The notes under the pieces: model-generated | Told to the model about the DNA's origin: nothing | The model's input: the letters and a program-made list of their open reading frames with translations, nothing else | Databases searched by the model: none | Made by a program: the position numbers and the translations under genes | DNA from: Cyathus striatus | Lineage: Eukaryota > Basidiomycota > Agaricomycetes > Agaricales > Nidulariaceae | Reading direction: 5' to 3' | Length of the DNA stretch: 64,000 nt | NCBI GenBank assembly: GCA_025738555.1 | Contig: JAOVFP010000004.1 | Coordinates: 4,836,001 to 4,900,000 of the forward strand | Shown: positions 46,586 to 58,700 of the stretch, piece by piece | Numbering within the stretch: the stretch's first letter is position 1 | Layout of the letters: the number at the start of each line of letters is the position of its first letter

Positions 46586-47519
46586 CTCATGGGTACTATA
46601 AATGATGGCAGTTCCCACACATGTGGAGAACACTTCATCACCTTTACCACATTGTAGCACATCACACTCTGCTTGGAACACTTTAAAAAATTTACAGCAT
46701 ATACTATACAGTGTGTTGTGTATGTATGCAAATTTATATTTTACCACAGCAGTTTAATGTTGAGATATGAACAATTTTTATGTGATTTCAGATTTTTACA
46801 AAGAAATAATTCATTCATTAATATAATTGCTTTTAAAGTTAGGAATGATATAATTTTTTACAATAATATAGCTATCATGCTGAATAACTCGATAGCCAAG
46901 TTATATAATGGTTACCCACTTCGTTGGCCTGGAATAAGAGCCATAGTATTGATCATGAACATTTGATTTGTGTACCTCAGCTTGTATCAGTGAATATATT
47001 GCACTATGTGAAATATATGCCATCCATTTCAAACATAATTCATATATTTCAGCCAATCTACACCTATATGCAAGTTATAGTGATGTATCAGCAGTCTATA
47101 GAGTATTTAAACATGTAATTTTGACCTTCTCAGACCTGACAAGAGGGAAGGCCAGTGTAAATGGCTAAATATCTTGACTTTAGGAAGTCCTCTAAAGTTG
47201 AAATTTCGAACTTGAATATTTTATATTATAGACATAATATATCTAAGATATCAGATAGAAAATCCCACTACAGAGACTTCTACAAGCTGCTTAAATAGAA
47301 ACATGAAATAATGAATTTCCAAACTTTACAGCATGTATATCACAACATATAATTATCTATCATGTACAGAATTTTGCATGGTGGTAGCGGATATATGATA
47401 GTACATATGTTCAAAATTACGAGGCATTCCATGCAGAGTGTGACGCTCTACAATGTGGTGAAGGTGATGAAGTGTTCTCCATATATGTGGGAACTGCCAT
47501 CATTTTTAGTACCCATGAG
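46586..47519. mobile_element. TA-flanked MITE with about 95-bp inverted ends
   Basis: The left end CTCATGGGTACTATAAATG and the inverse of the right end (CTCATGGGTACTAAAAATG) match over about 95 bp with few changes, and TA flanks both (46584-46585 and 47520-47521), as in Tc1/mariner-type MITEs. The right arm keeps a CG where the left arm has CA. The interior of about 750 bp is AT-rich without a transposase. Confidence 0.75.
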
Positions 47520-47521
47520 TA

Positions 47522-48597
47522 TTATGCAATTTTAAATCTATGTATTAGACTACTAAAAATATAATTACACAAGATTAAATATACTACTAAATAACATATT
47601 ATGCAAGTTATTTTAAAGCGATTGAGTGTCTGTAGCAAAAGATATTACACTGGGACAATGCAAAATGAGCATGTGTCACTGTCACGCTTGTGTGACATGC
47701 CGGATTGGTGATCCCCAGTGATCGCTTCAGCGGCGCGGCAGGGCTGTCACGCATCATGTGACACTGTACAACCGAATAGTAGTTCACGGAATTCGTATCA
47801 AAACCAATAAAACATAAATATCTCACCCAGTTCTTTTCCTAGTGACGTGAAAGTTAAGTATGTCGAAGTATAAAATTTGGTAAATATATGCACCAAGTTA
47901 TATGTAAATGAACTAACAATTGACAAAGCTATGGCTAAAATAAATTTCGATGTACAAAGGAGCGGTTATCCTGTGTACATGTCATGCTGCGGCGCCATAA
48001 CCGAGGATTGGGCATCCCCACCAAGTATCAGCTGCCTTCATTTGTATCGGAGGCTGTCAAACCTAGGACGATACGAAATGAAGTTCACACATTACCATCA
48101 TTACCTTGACGCCACGAAACAGCTAGGTTTGAATTCCCCTAATACAAGTACAAGCAAAACGTAACGAGATCATGGACAGACTGCAAGCTTAGCCAAACTG
48201 CAGTTAGATCACGAGCAATCCCTGGCAATGTAACCTGGGTGCTAAATACAACAATTTGCTATTAGAACGTATTTGCACCACTTAAAATAAGTTTTCACTA
48301 AACTTTATAAGGAAATTTGGAGCAAATACTTCCTGTTTAAGAAGATAATTTCGCTCAAAGCTCGCTGAAAGTCGTTTGCAAATACGTTCCAATTAGCTGC
48401 AACTCAGGTCGATTCTCTGTTTTTGGCAAGTTGAAACGTCACCGGCATCATAACCGCCTACCAATTCGATCCACGCCACATGCACTCAACTAAAGTTACA
48501 TTTTTCATTTATTCGCGGGCTTGTTAGTTTGCGCACCTTGGATCTTGCTTGAATCCCCCCACCACCCCGACTAGCTCAACGACACGCAAAGTAAACA
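47522..48597. other. Island edge and intergenic DNA
   Basis: CpG returns to normal density from about 47.6 kb, so this is the right boundary of the decayed island. An imperfect inverted repeat (agaacgtatttgca near 48270 and its inverse near 48390) may be a small MITE. No gene was recognised; the frame at 47877-48164 is unconvincing. Confidence 0.4.
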
Positions 48598-49151
48598 ATG
48601 CGTGCTACACCCCTCTTACTGCTAAATTTCTCTGCCTTGTTCTTTCAAGGTTGGTTTCTGTACAGTTCTTTGTACTTCTCTGAAGATTCTTCTTTTGTTT
48701 AGTGTCATGCCTCGCGCCACAAACTTTGCCGTTATGTCAACTTCTTTCACGACAAACCGATCCAACTAGTGTATGATGTTATCAACCACATTCGATTTCT
48801 TTTGACCAATCCCTTGTTTTAAGTGTAGCAGCATTTGTTCAACTATACTCAATACTGTTCAAGTAACTCTAAATACAAGGTCCTATTGTCAGAAAATGAC
48901 TGATTGTGCATTTAGACCTGCGATATCCCTGACTGCTTATGCACTACCACCAATGCCAACCAGTTGGGACAATGCGTCAACGCAGACGACACAATTAAGA
49001 GTCAGGCAGTTGATACTCTGAACAGTACGTGCTTCCATAATGCCACAGATGCTATTGTTCTTTCTAATCGCGAATTCCTGGTCATTTGATAGCTTTCGAG
49101 GCAACCTGTGCAGGTGACTCACTTCCACCAATTTCGATATCATCGGCTTGA
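48598..49151 (+). CDS. CFEM-like secreted cysteine-rich protein, truncated tail
   Basis: Four exons (48598-48649, 48703-48770, 48916-49024, 49093-49151) join in phase at GT-AG sites to give 95 residues. The N-terminus is a signal peptide (MRATPLLLLNFSALFFQ). The cysteine pattern (PLCQLL, TCDIPDCLCTT, LGQCVNADD, NTFEATCAG) resembles CFEM domains of fungal surface proteins, although I count seven cysteines where eight are usual. A TGA at 49149 ends the frame, yet the same frame continues open to 49424 as a Ser/Thr-rich tail (SASASASLSNSALTSG), the usual stalk of CFEM proteins. This suggests a recent nonsense change or an unseen splice. Confidence 0.5.
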
Positions 49152-49424
49152 CCTTCATCCACGCCAGTGTCCGCGTCCGCTTCTGCATCCTTGTCTAATT
49201 CAGCGCTCACATCAGGGATCACATTGTCTTCTACGACGTCTACTCCCACAGACGTCACTTCCACGGGGACACAGGTAGAGGTTAGCGCTCTGTCCTCTTC
49301 AGTGCGAAGTACGGCGGGCAACCAACCTACAATCAACATTGCAGCGATTGTAATTAACGGTATTAAGTCATTCGTACCTACATCAGTGGCATTTTCGATA
49401 AAGATGGGAATGATGTTTATGTGA

Positions 49425-50218
49425 TATTTGTGTGTATACGACGCTCGTATTAATTAACATCTGGCTTTATGAACTCGAGAAGCGCCGACTGCATCGGCAT
49501 ATACCTTGCTTAGCCGCTACTTACATGTTTACACAATTTACAGGTTATAAAGTATGCAAGACAAGTTACTTTACAATTTTGTGGATACAACGAGATAATA
49601 TATAGTGGTTGATGAAATAGGAGAGAGAGTCGAAAGCTTGTTTACAAGTTGAGGTATAATAATAGTCACAACCTGCAGTTTCATTATTGTATGTTTTCAT
49701 CAATTGCGACGTCGGATTCTAATGTCTGTACACGTCCATCTTAGTACACTCCCTTACGCTTCATTTACACATCTACAATTGACAGGTTCGATCGACAATA
49801 GTTTTGGTAGTGGGTTGGACAGGAATATTATTTAGTACGGGCTAAGGGGTATAGTCTGGTATGGTTGTAAGAGTTGAGAATCAATTGAGAATGTCCGCTT
49901 GGTGCCCAAAGGTACCCTGAGAAAAATGACGGTCACGTCACGCACACGGAAAAAGGCTTCATCTTGAGTCCCAGACACCTTGCCAAGCAAGGTAATGTGC
50001 CTTTTCTGGAGGTTAAATTGCTTGCTCTCGTTATTCGATGATACTCCCCTGGAAGAAAGCCCAATCCAAATTATAACTTTTAAATGACCGCTTCGCGGAA
50101 CGACCTTTACCCAGTCTCCTACCCAGACCCTATGGAGTGTCTATCCTAGGGCGGTACACAGCTCTTAATCAAAGTTATTTAGGAGGAAGTCCTCATTTTC
50201 CCGAATGAGCATCCAGCA
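49425..50218. other. Intergenic spacer
   Basis: CpG-containing sequence without a recognisable gene, upstream of the duplicated secreted-protein segment. Confidence 0.35.
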
Positions 50219-51690
50219 ACGTCTAATCAAACATTCTATCAAGCATATGACAATCTGCTTGCTCAAGGTTACTCATTACATCGGGCTGGGAGGACCAGGA
50301 GCTCAACTACAATCTATATATATCAATCAGCCCACAGGTAACTTAACTATTGAAGGACATACAAGTTCCTATTCTTGATCCGGGAGTTTATAGTGGTAAG
50401 TACGTTCTCAACATTGGTACGAGACTCCAGACCATCGCCGCCATAGTAGAATCGCATACTCAATATTAAAATAAAAATCATCGTTTAATGTCCAAAAACT
50501 AAGTAACAAAGATCAAATGTCCACGCATGCAAAAAACTACAGTCCATATTCCACTGCCAATGAAAATCCATCACATCCTTCAGACAGTCGCAGTCCAGAA
50601 ATCGAAGTTCTGCGCATCGATGCCAGCGCAGTCCGCCAAAAACAAGGCATCGGTATCTTTCTCGCCAATAGTGACACATTCGTTATTGGTGGTGGATGTG
50701 ATGTTGCATCCGAATGCTACATTCCCCTTGCGCTGACTAATATTGTCGCTGCAGAAGTCACACTGAACATTCCAGATCTGGGTCCTAAACATAAATTAGC
50801 TCCGTGTTTATTAATGCAAAGAGAAAGTAAACTTACAAGTCACTAGATTCCAGGTTCTTGACCTGCAAGTGGTCACCCGACAGACCAACAACCAAATCAT
50901 TGTTCTCAACAAGCCTGGACGATATTTGTTATTTTTTATCACTGTTCATAAAAACACGAAGAATTCACTTGATGATGTAAGTTGTGGCTGGCGAGCCAGT
51001 CTGCTCGAATCTGAAGTCGGCTTTTGACAGCCCGCCACCAACGCTCAAACTCGTAACATCAGCGCCGGCAAAGAAGCCAGAAACGCCCCACTCGCGTGCA
51101 CTGTTGGTCACGGACACGCCGACTCCCTCGAAGTTGGGATGGCAATTCATGCTGGGTGGTGCATCTCTCCTTTGGAGTGGAGACGCAGATACAAGACCGA
51201 GGAAGACCTGCGAAGCAATGAAGAAAGTTGCGAATGAAAACATTATAGAAGTTGAAGCTGAAGAAGATAGAAGACGTAGATTTGAAACGCGTGAAGAAGA
51301 AAGTTGAAAGGCTCTTGTAAAAAAAGAGGTGCGAAAGTAGATGATTTTCTTCTCCCAGTAGGAGGGGTTTTTATAGTATTTTCGCTGCCTGCATTCTCCC
51401 GGCGCCCAGTTACAGAAGAGTATAATATGTGAGACGCCGGAATGCCCGCTCAGTCACGAGATCCAGTGATAGGGTAAAAATCATTTACATTTCGCCACAG
51501 CCATTGCACTATACACTACTATACACCGCAAAGGCGGGCAGTGCTCGTCCCTAGTATATCGCTAGTAGAATGTGTGACAGGCGCGTTTATTGCCAAGGTG
51601 TTTTACTAACCCGAGATCCTTGAGTTTGAGAGTTTCAGGTAGACATAAAGAGCTTGCACTTACTGAGAAGTCCAGGAAACTCAGCGCTCA
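50219..51690. repeat. Source copy of the duplicated locus
   Basis: Collinear with 26297-29360 (minus its two insertions). It keeps CpG sites and open exons, so it is closer to the ancestral sequence. Confidence 0.85.
50580..51243 (-). CDS. Small secreted protein, beta-trefoil-like pattern
   Basis: Three exons on the minus strand (exon 1 from ATG 51243 to near 50969, then two shorter exons, stop at 50580-50582) join in phase. Residues 1-20 are a signal peptide (MFSFATFFIASQVFLGLVSA), followed by SPLQRR, a possible Kex2-type cleavage site. The mature part reads FRFEQTG, VVGLSGDHLQVK, LTQIWNVQCDFC, FGCNIT, NECVTIG and ADCAGIDAQNFDFW, giving six or more cysteines. The spacing of F...G, L and W suggests a beta-trefoil fold, but I do not recognise a named family. 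A TATA-like ctataaaaacc lies about 125 bp upstream on the coding strand. A decayed copy lies at 26540-27202. Confidence 0.7.
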
Positions 51691-51949
51691 AGCTCAGGGC
51701 CAGGCCCAAAATTTGAAAATTACACTGCAAATCTTCGCCAAGGAGCGGATGGGTTTAGCAAGGTGAAAGGAGTGAAAGGTCTAGCAGAATCCCGATCTTT
51801 CATTCGACATTCAAAGTTGAACTTCCAGAACCTAAAATGACACTCAAGTTGTCACAGCATATTACGATGCAAAATAATTCCATTGAGGTGACGATTAATA
51901 CTGCACAAAAGATAAAGAGAGAAAGAAAACTAAAAAAAACATAAGCAGC

Positions 51950-53725
51950 TCAAAGTTTGCGTTTTATGACGATCGGGACAGCCCCTCCTAATCGCATCAA
52001 GTAATCCTGACGTCCAACGACCTTCATGAATGACTGAACAAAGCCACTGTGTCCAGTGATGGAAACAACTATAACCATCGTCATAAGCCAACTCTCTATC
52101 ATCTTTAAAACAGAGTCACTTACAAGCACCCTCGTCCGCAAACGCTCTATCAAGCACCCTTAAAACCCTAGCATCAACATCATCCGGAGACTCATGCTTC
52201 TCAGCACTCCAAACAAGATCCTGCTCCTCAAACCCATTTTCAACAGCAAACTTAGGGAACACAGACGAGATATACGTCTTTGTCCCGCGCTTTTCCGGTG
52301 TTTCAGTCTTGCAATGTTCGCGGCAGTCCTCGAGGACGACAGTGTTGACTGCTGGTGGATCCTGTGCGAATTCGGGTCCGAAGGTGAGTGTGTTGGTGAC
52401 CAGTGCGCGGGTAAGTGGGCTGCTGTAGGAGATTTGGGGGAGTCCGAGGCCGGCAGCGAGTTCTTGTTCCCATATTTGGCGGACTTGGAGGGCTGTGATG
52501 AAGCCAGTTTGGGTTACGTCGGGGTCGACTGCGTAAGAGAGGAAATTAGTGATGTTCTAAGTAGGGAAATGATGCACGTACCCCATGAAAGGTCTCCGTC
52601 TCCTTCCTTCCTACCCCATACTTCACTAAGTGAACGTTAATTATTGTAGTTAAGAATGCTCCAGAATTTTACTTACGACCATTGCTAGAAGAAGAGAACA
52701 TCAGAATATGCCAGTGATAAGAATTCAAGATGCATACCTGGAACCCGTAGAGATCAATTGCATGCTCATCTACAAACCATATCAACACAAGATCCAAACC
52801 AATTTCATCGCATTACTTACGGGTAGCCTGAACAGCCCTAGCCAAAAAGATAACCTTGTACTGCGCCACACCAGCATCCTTCTCATTCAAAGCAGCGATC
52901 TGAGACCAAAACTTGGACCAGCGGTCGGGCGAATCATCTTCCAAACCAAACCTCGGGAATACCTATTACTTTACATATTAGCAGTCGGGTATTTACGTTA
53001 AAAGAAAACGTACGGGTCCGACACTAGCAGCGTCCGAGTTCAAATTATCCTGAATGAAAAAGTCTGCATCGATAGCCTATATCTCTACTCAGCAATTTAT
53101 TTCATAACGATCCAGCCGTGAGATACGCACGGAGTAAGCGCCAGTAGCGACATTAGCTATCTTAAGAATCCACTCTTGGCTTGTCTCCTCGTTGTTGGGG
53201 GCTGCTGTGACGTATTTCTTGAATCCACCGGCGGAGTCGAGGACGTTTTCGTTTTCGCTGTTTACGATCCTTTTTAATGGTGTTAGAAGTTGTTGTTGTT
53301 TTGTGTGTGGATTGGACGTACTTGTAATGAGCAAGTCCAAGGAAGACGATTTGGTATTTAACTTCTGTCGCACCGACGCCGACGTTTCCTGCCTAGAAGC
53401 ACATTAAAACATCAGGGATGTTTCAATAATTGAAAGCGTGAATATCAAACCTCGTCAATCGTAAGATACTGGTCATTACTTCCAGCTATTTTAATAGTAT
53501 ACAATTCCGTTCCAGAAATCGGCGTGATATTCCACTAAAATTATAATATCAGTATCTCATATTACATAGCAAGGATGGGTAAATTACCAAAAAGACGGCA
53601 TTGTCGACCCATACTGGGCCAGCTTCATTACGATTGCCTTCAGTGGTCAACGCAAGACGGTGGTCGTCACCATTGCCTATGATGTACGTTCCCGCTTCGA
53701 TGACTTCTGCGAAGACTAGAGACAT
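51950..53725 (-). CDS. Beta-trefoil domain fused to a phosphoglycerate-mutase-like domain lacking the catalytic His
   Basis: Eleven exons join in phase to 414 residues. They are 53588-53725, 53451-53534, 53322-53392, 53131-53269, 53014-53076, 52821-52962, 52738-52769, 52677-52684, 52582-52625, 52124-52528 and 51950-52068. Residues 1 to about 145 (VFAEVIEAGTYIIGNGDDH, LYTIKIAGSNDQYLT, ENVLDSAGG) resemble fungal beta-trefoil protease inhibitors or lectins. From about 147 on the protein is a histidine phosphatase of the phosphoglycerate mutase type: FFIQDN, PRFGLEDDSPDRWSKFW, YKVIFLARAVQ, GDGDLSWVDPDVTQTG and ITGHSGFVQ. The invariant RHG reads RAV, so the phospho-accepting His is missing. A TATAAAAG lies at 53813-53820, about 90 bp upstream. 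Exon 8 is only 8 bp. The trefoil part could also end within intron 4, giving two products. Confidence 0.7.
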
Positions 53726-53812
53726 TGTTATGAGATGATGTTATGAGATGTAAATGCTGGATTGAAGATTAAAGAGAAGTTGGGACCTGAGTGGATTGGT
53801 GGATTGTACTGG

Positions 53813-53820
53813 CTTTTATA
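53813..53820 (-). promoter_or_regulatory. TATA box of the trefoil-phosphatase gene
   Basis: TATAAAAG on the minus strand about 90 bp before the ATG at 53725, a normal distance for a fungal core promoter. Confidence 0.55.
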
Positions 53821-53829
53821 TCATTGCAA

Positions 53830-54840
53830 ACATAATACTCGAGCGTACTCGATGCGACCAAGCCAGTTGATATTCTGAAGTTTCTAATTTGGACGGTAGG
53901 AATTATCAGGTACCGGTGCGGGTTCTGTAGCTGTTCGAGGTTACGCCGTTCATTGATGCTGTCAGGTTTCGATCGTTATGTTTAATGTGACAGCGTGTGG
54001 ATTATGGTTTGTGAGATAAAGGAGTTAGTTTGACCTTTCATAATCTAGGGTTTGTGATATGCGATAGAAGAGGTGCCATTTCGTGCGTGGAGGTGGAGCA
54101 AGAGTTGTTGCGTTACGGTTGAAATGGGTTTTTGGATGGATTTTGGTTAAGTCGGTGGACGGAGATGTGAATATCCGAGCTATGTTTAACGTGTATGTTG
54201 GAAGAAGGCCAGACTAGATCTATAAAGCGAGTCGTCGTGTGATAATGATCATGTTCCTGATCCTCGAAGATAAGATTGGAAGACGAGAGTCAAAGTGCTA
54301 TCCGGTTCAATTAAGTACCTTCCTAGTAATAACAGTAAAGCATAAATGATACATTGAATTCCAACAACCTCACTCACATACACGATCCACTGCTCATAGG
54401 GGCTAAAAAGCAGCAAGTGACCACGGATCATAAGAAAGCTACGAAGACAAGAACCTTTTTAGGCTATCGGTCTTAACAGATTCCCGTCTCCCAAAGACAA
54501 TGTTCAATATGATTCTGCGGGGTGTTCTCACGAGATGCCAGAATGGTGCAGGTCTCGAATTTCAATTTGGAGATTGCGTGGAGCTGATATTACCTACAGA
54601 TAGCAATACACCCCACTAAACGACCCCTCGGGGTGTTATGATTCCGTTATGCTTTTACACATGCCTAGAACTTCTTTCATTTTGAACGTTAACGGGATCG
54701 CGAAGGTGAAGAAATGAGGCAAAAGTGTGTTTTGTGTGTGTGTATCTTCCGCTTGTGGGTCCTCGCCGGAATGCTGTGTCGCGTACATGCTGAGTTGGGA
54801 TAAATGTGTTTTTGGGTTTTGGGAAGTTTGGGATGGGAGG
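53830..54840. other. Intergenic spacer
   Basis: No gene recognised between the divergently placed trefoil-phosphatase and Cys/Pro-rich genes. It probably carries regulatory sites for both. Confidence 0.4.
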
Positions 54841-54844
54841 GGGG

Positions 54845-54851
54845 TATATAA
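54845..54851 (+). promoter_or_regulatory. TATA box of the Cys/Pro-rich gene
   Basis: TATATAA, 94 bp upstream of the ATG at 54945. Confidence 0.55.
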
Positions 54852-54944
54852 TCTAGAGTGAATCGGAGGTGTAAGATAACAAATCACTTGCAGAGTTACT
54901 TACCTTCCTTACCTTCTAAACCATCCTCTCATATACCAACTCAA

Positions 54945-55160
54945 ATGCCTAACTACTACGGTGGATGCGGTCCATGCAGACCACGACCAATCTGTGTCCC
55001 CTGCCCACCTCGTCCATGCCCACCACCTTGCCCACCCCCTTACCAGCCAGCGCAAACTTGCTTTGGATGCGGCGACCCGCGCTGCGGACATGGATATATC
55101 TCGAATTATTGTTATAATCGCCATGTGAGGCCTATGGGGTATCGTGGTGTTCCTTGTTAA
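54945..55160 (+). CDS. Small Cys/Pro-rich protein (71 aa)
   Basis: Single-exon frame from ATG 54945: MPNYYGGCGPC, then alternating C and P (CVPCPPRPCPPPCPPP), then CFGCGDPRCGHGY and a basic end. Twelve of 71 residues are cysteine. No signal peptide is present, so it is likely cytosolic or metal-binding. I do not recognise a named family. A longer frame runs upstream but has no ATG, and the TATA box position supports 54945. Confidence 0.65.
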   Translation: MPNYYGGCGPCRPRPICVPCPPRPCPPPCPPPYQPAQTCFGCGDPRCGHGYISNYCYNRHVRPMGYRGVPC

Positions 55161-55726
55161 GTAGGTGTGTTTGGTTTTGAAGAATGGCAAGTAGCTGATG
55201 GTGTATTGCTAGATGGAATAGCGTGGCGTATAGGAGATGCGAGAATTACAGTGGATAGGAGCTCGGAGGATTCAACTTGAACTTGGGGAAGCGATGTAGT
55301 GTTCATGTTATATATGACTGCACAAATGTACAGCTGCTACGGTTTTATTTCATCTTGTTAGGATTGTGAAACCTACACGAGAATACGAAGGAGTGAGCAA
55401 GGAGTGAGTTGAAAACATTAGAGGTGAGTTCAACAGCAATCTAACAGCATGATCATTGGTGATCGTCCGGTTCCACGACGGTCCGGTTGCTTTACCCAAA
55501 GGCTTTGATAAACACAACCAACCACCATCACGTGCACCCAAACCCATAAGCGAACCTTGCATCAATCCACTTCCCAGCTGCTTCAACTTGGACTAAGCTT
55601 GGCTTCACCATCCAGGGTGCAAAAACCCAATGGTCTAGCATGAACGACGCGTATTTCTGCTCAATATAACACTACAACCTATCTACCACATACTATACCC
55701 ATTGCTTAGCTTGAATACCCACAGAA
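55161..55726. other. Intergenic spacer
   Basis: No gene recognised. It should hold the promoter of the mismatch-repair gene. Confidence 0.4.
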
Positions 55727-58700
55727 ATGACAGCAACCACCGCGACGCCTAGCGCATCCGCTGCAAGCACCGGCACCAGCAGCATCAAAGCCATAGACCA
55801 ATCTTCCATACACCGAATCACATCCGGACAAGTTGTTATAGATCTACAAACTGCAGTAAAAGAACTAGTGGAGAATAGTATAGATGCAGGAGCTACGAAC
55901 ATCGGTCTGTCCCCTCTCTCCTTAAAGTACCACGCGTGGTTCTGATTTGTGTACCTAGAGGTCAGATTCAAACAATACGGAATCCGCAATATCGAAGTAA
56001 TGGACAACGGCAGCGGAATCCCAGAACAAGACTACGAAAGCATCGGTTCGCACTCCCCCCTTCCCCTTATACATACACCCTCACAACCTTCAAACAGCAC
56101 TGAAACACCACACATCCAAACTCGAAACATTCACAGACCTAACTATCCTCCGCACATTCGGCTTCCGGGGCGAAGCCCTTTCATCCCTCTGCGCATTATG
56201 CGAAACACTCTCCGTTACGACCGCAACGGAGCATACTGCGCCTATGGGCGTCACCTTGGAGATGGCTCCAAGTGGTAAAGTGAAAAACAGGTCCACTATC
56301 GCGCATAAGGTGCGTTTTTATACTTTTTTTGTTGTTTTTTTGGGATTGTAAGGTTTACGCGTGGTTTTGGGGTAGAGGGGAACAACGGTATCGGTAACTA
56401 ACCTCTTCTTGCCGCTCCCCGTGCGTCGGAAAGAGCTCGAACGCAATGCGAAACGCGAGTTCGGGAAAGCCCTGGCACTACTTACCGCCTATGCTTTGGG
56501 ACCGTGTGCGTCTGGAAAAGGCGTACGGCTTACCGTTAGTAATCAGCTGGACAAAGGGTGCGTTTGGCCTTATCGTATGTTTAACTTGAGTTAATGAAAG
56601 GTGAAGACAGAAAGCCGTACAGATTCGAACGCAGGGGGCACCGGATATTCGGTCGTCTGTGAGCGCACTATGGGGTCCTAAGGCTATGAATAATATTGTG
56701 GATTTGGACCTGGAGTTTGAGGTGGAGAAGGATAAGGTTACTATTAAACGCGTTTCTAGGTTTGTCTCTTTCTACATACTCTTTACTTGAACCTTACGCA
56801 TACGTTAGCACAACATTCCCTATCGACACTACACCGGTACCTGTGAAAGTCAAAGGTCTCATATCCAAGTTCGCCTTTGGAAGTGGCCGAACAGGGACGG
56901 ATAGACAATTCTTCTACGTTAATGGGAGACCATGCAATCTATCCAAGGTATGCTCCTGCTTTACATCTCAGAGAAGATACTGATGCTGCTTTTAGATCCA
57001 GAAAGCCTTCAATGAGGTTTACCGCTCTTTCAATGTCAACCAGAGCCCGTTCATTATGGCTGACTTTATAATTCCTACCGGTGACCGTCTTTCCTGCTGC
57101 GCCCTTTTACCTTACTAACGAGCAACTCAGAATCATGCGATATCAACGTATCCCCAGACAAAAGAACCATATTCCTACACAGCGAAGAAAACCTTATTTC
57201 AGCTCTCAAGGTACACTTTTTCTTAATTCATTTCATGTCCCGTCTTATGATTTCGGTGAATAGAACGCCTTGGAAAACAGCTTCGCGTCTTCCCGATCCA
57301 CATTTGACGTTGCCAAGCAGAATGGAGGAAACGGAAAAGGAAAAGGAAACGAAGTGCAGAGCCTGTTGGGGTTTAACACTTCCGTGACGAATAATACGAG
57401 GAAGGCGAATTTGAGGGCTGGGGGGGGTAGTTTGAGGCATGGTGTTGGTGGTGATGATGGGGGGGCGAGGGGGATAAGGGAAGGGATGTTGAGTCTGAAG
57501 GCGAGGAAGAGGAGTCCAGCACCCCCGTAATGAATACGGGGAAGGCGAATCGGGCACTGCAGAATCGAGACCTGGACGATGACGAGGACGAAGAGGAAAG
57601 CCCACGGAGAACCAAGAGCGGGGATCCAGTGCCTGAAGTTGAAGTTGAAGAATCATCGCTTTCCAGGACTTCTGTGACGAATGATACGAGGAAGGCGAAT
57701 TTGAGGATTGATCGGGAGGCAAGTCGGAAGCTGCAGAGTCGGGGCCAGGACGATGACGAGGAGGAAAGCCCGACCAAGGATCCTGCGCCTGAAACTGAAG
57801 AAGAGTCACTGTTCAGTACCTCCGCGACGAATAATACGAGGAAGGCGAATTTGAGGATGAGCCGGGTCCAGGAACATGACGAGGACGAGGAGGAAAGCCC
57901 ACAGACAGCCAAGAGCAGGGATCCAGCACCTGAAGCTGAGGAAGACAGTCGGGTCCAGGAAGATGACAAGGACGAGGAGGAAAGCCCACTGACAACCAAG
58001 AGCAGGGATCCTGCACCTCAAGCTGAGGAAGAATTATCGTCGTTGTTCAGTACTTCCGTTACGAATAATACGAGGAAGGCAAATTTAGGGATGAGCCGGG
58101 TCCAGGAAGATGTCGAGGACGAGGAAAGCCATCCACAACCGGAGTTTGACTCAGATCCCATTGCACACCACCAATCTACCGCCTCATCTTCGCACCGCGT
58201 CCCTGAACCTCAACGATCGCTGGCTCCACCTAATTCTCCCCCCTGTCCTCTTTCTCCACAGGAACCGCGATTCAGACCCGCGCAGGGATCTGTGTTGCAT
58301 GCTCAATTGGGGCATAATATGTCCTCGGAGCCACTTTTCATTCCAGATTCGGACGAAGAGATAAATGAAGTGGAGAGAGGAGATGAGGGGCAGGAACGGG
58401 AGATTAATGAAGATCTCGTTCGTGCCGTTGGCATTGGAGCGGGATCTGTTGGTGTGTTGGAAGATCTGCGGATGGACGAGGACAAAGATGAATTGCCTCA
58501 GCGTGTTTTCGAGAAAGAGAGGAGTCCGTCTGATAGAGACGAAGTGATGGTCATTGATACTACGCAGGCGATATGGAATCCGACACTGTTGTCTTCTCAG
58601 CGAAACAAGGAACCTGAGAAAGATGATGAGGATGACGATAATCGTGAAGATTCAGGTCCTGCACGCAAGAAACATAGATCTGACGTCGGAATACCGTTGA

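Noticed and set aside
48100..48150. ggtttgaattcccc, similar to a tRNA B box
   Set aside because: No matching A box or cloverleaf upstream within 100 bp.
57228..57999. Long Ser-rich minus-strand frames opposite PMS1
   Set aside because: They are shadows of the acidic repeats of PMS1, where GAG/GAA codons read as Ser/Leu on the other strand.
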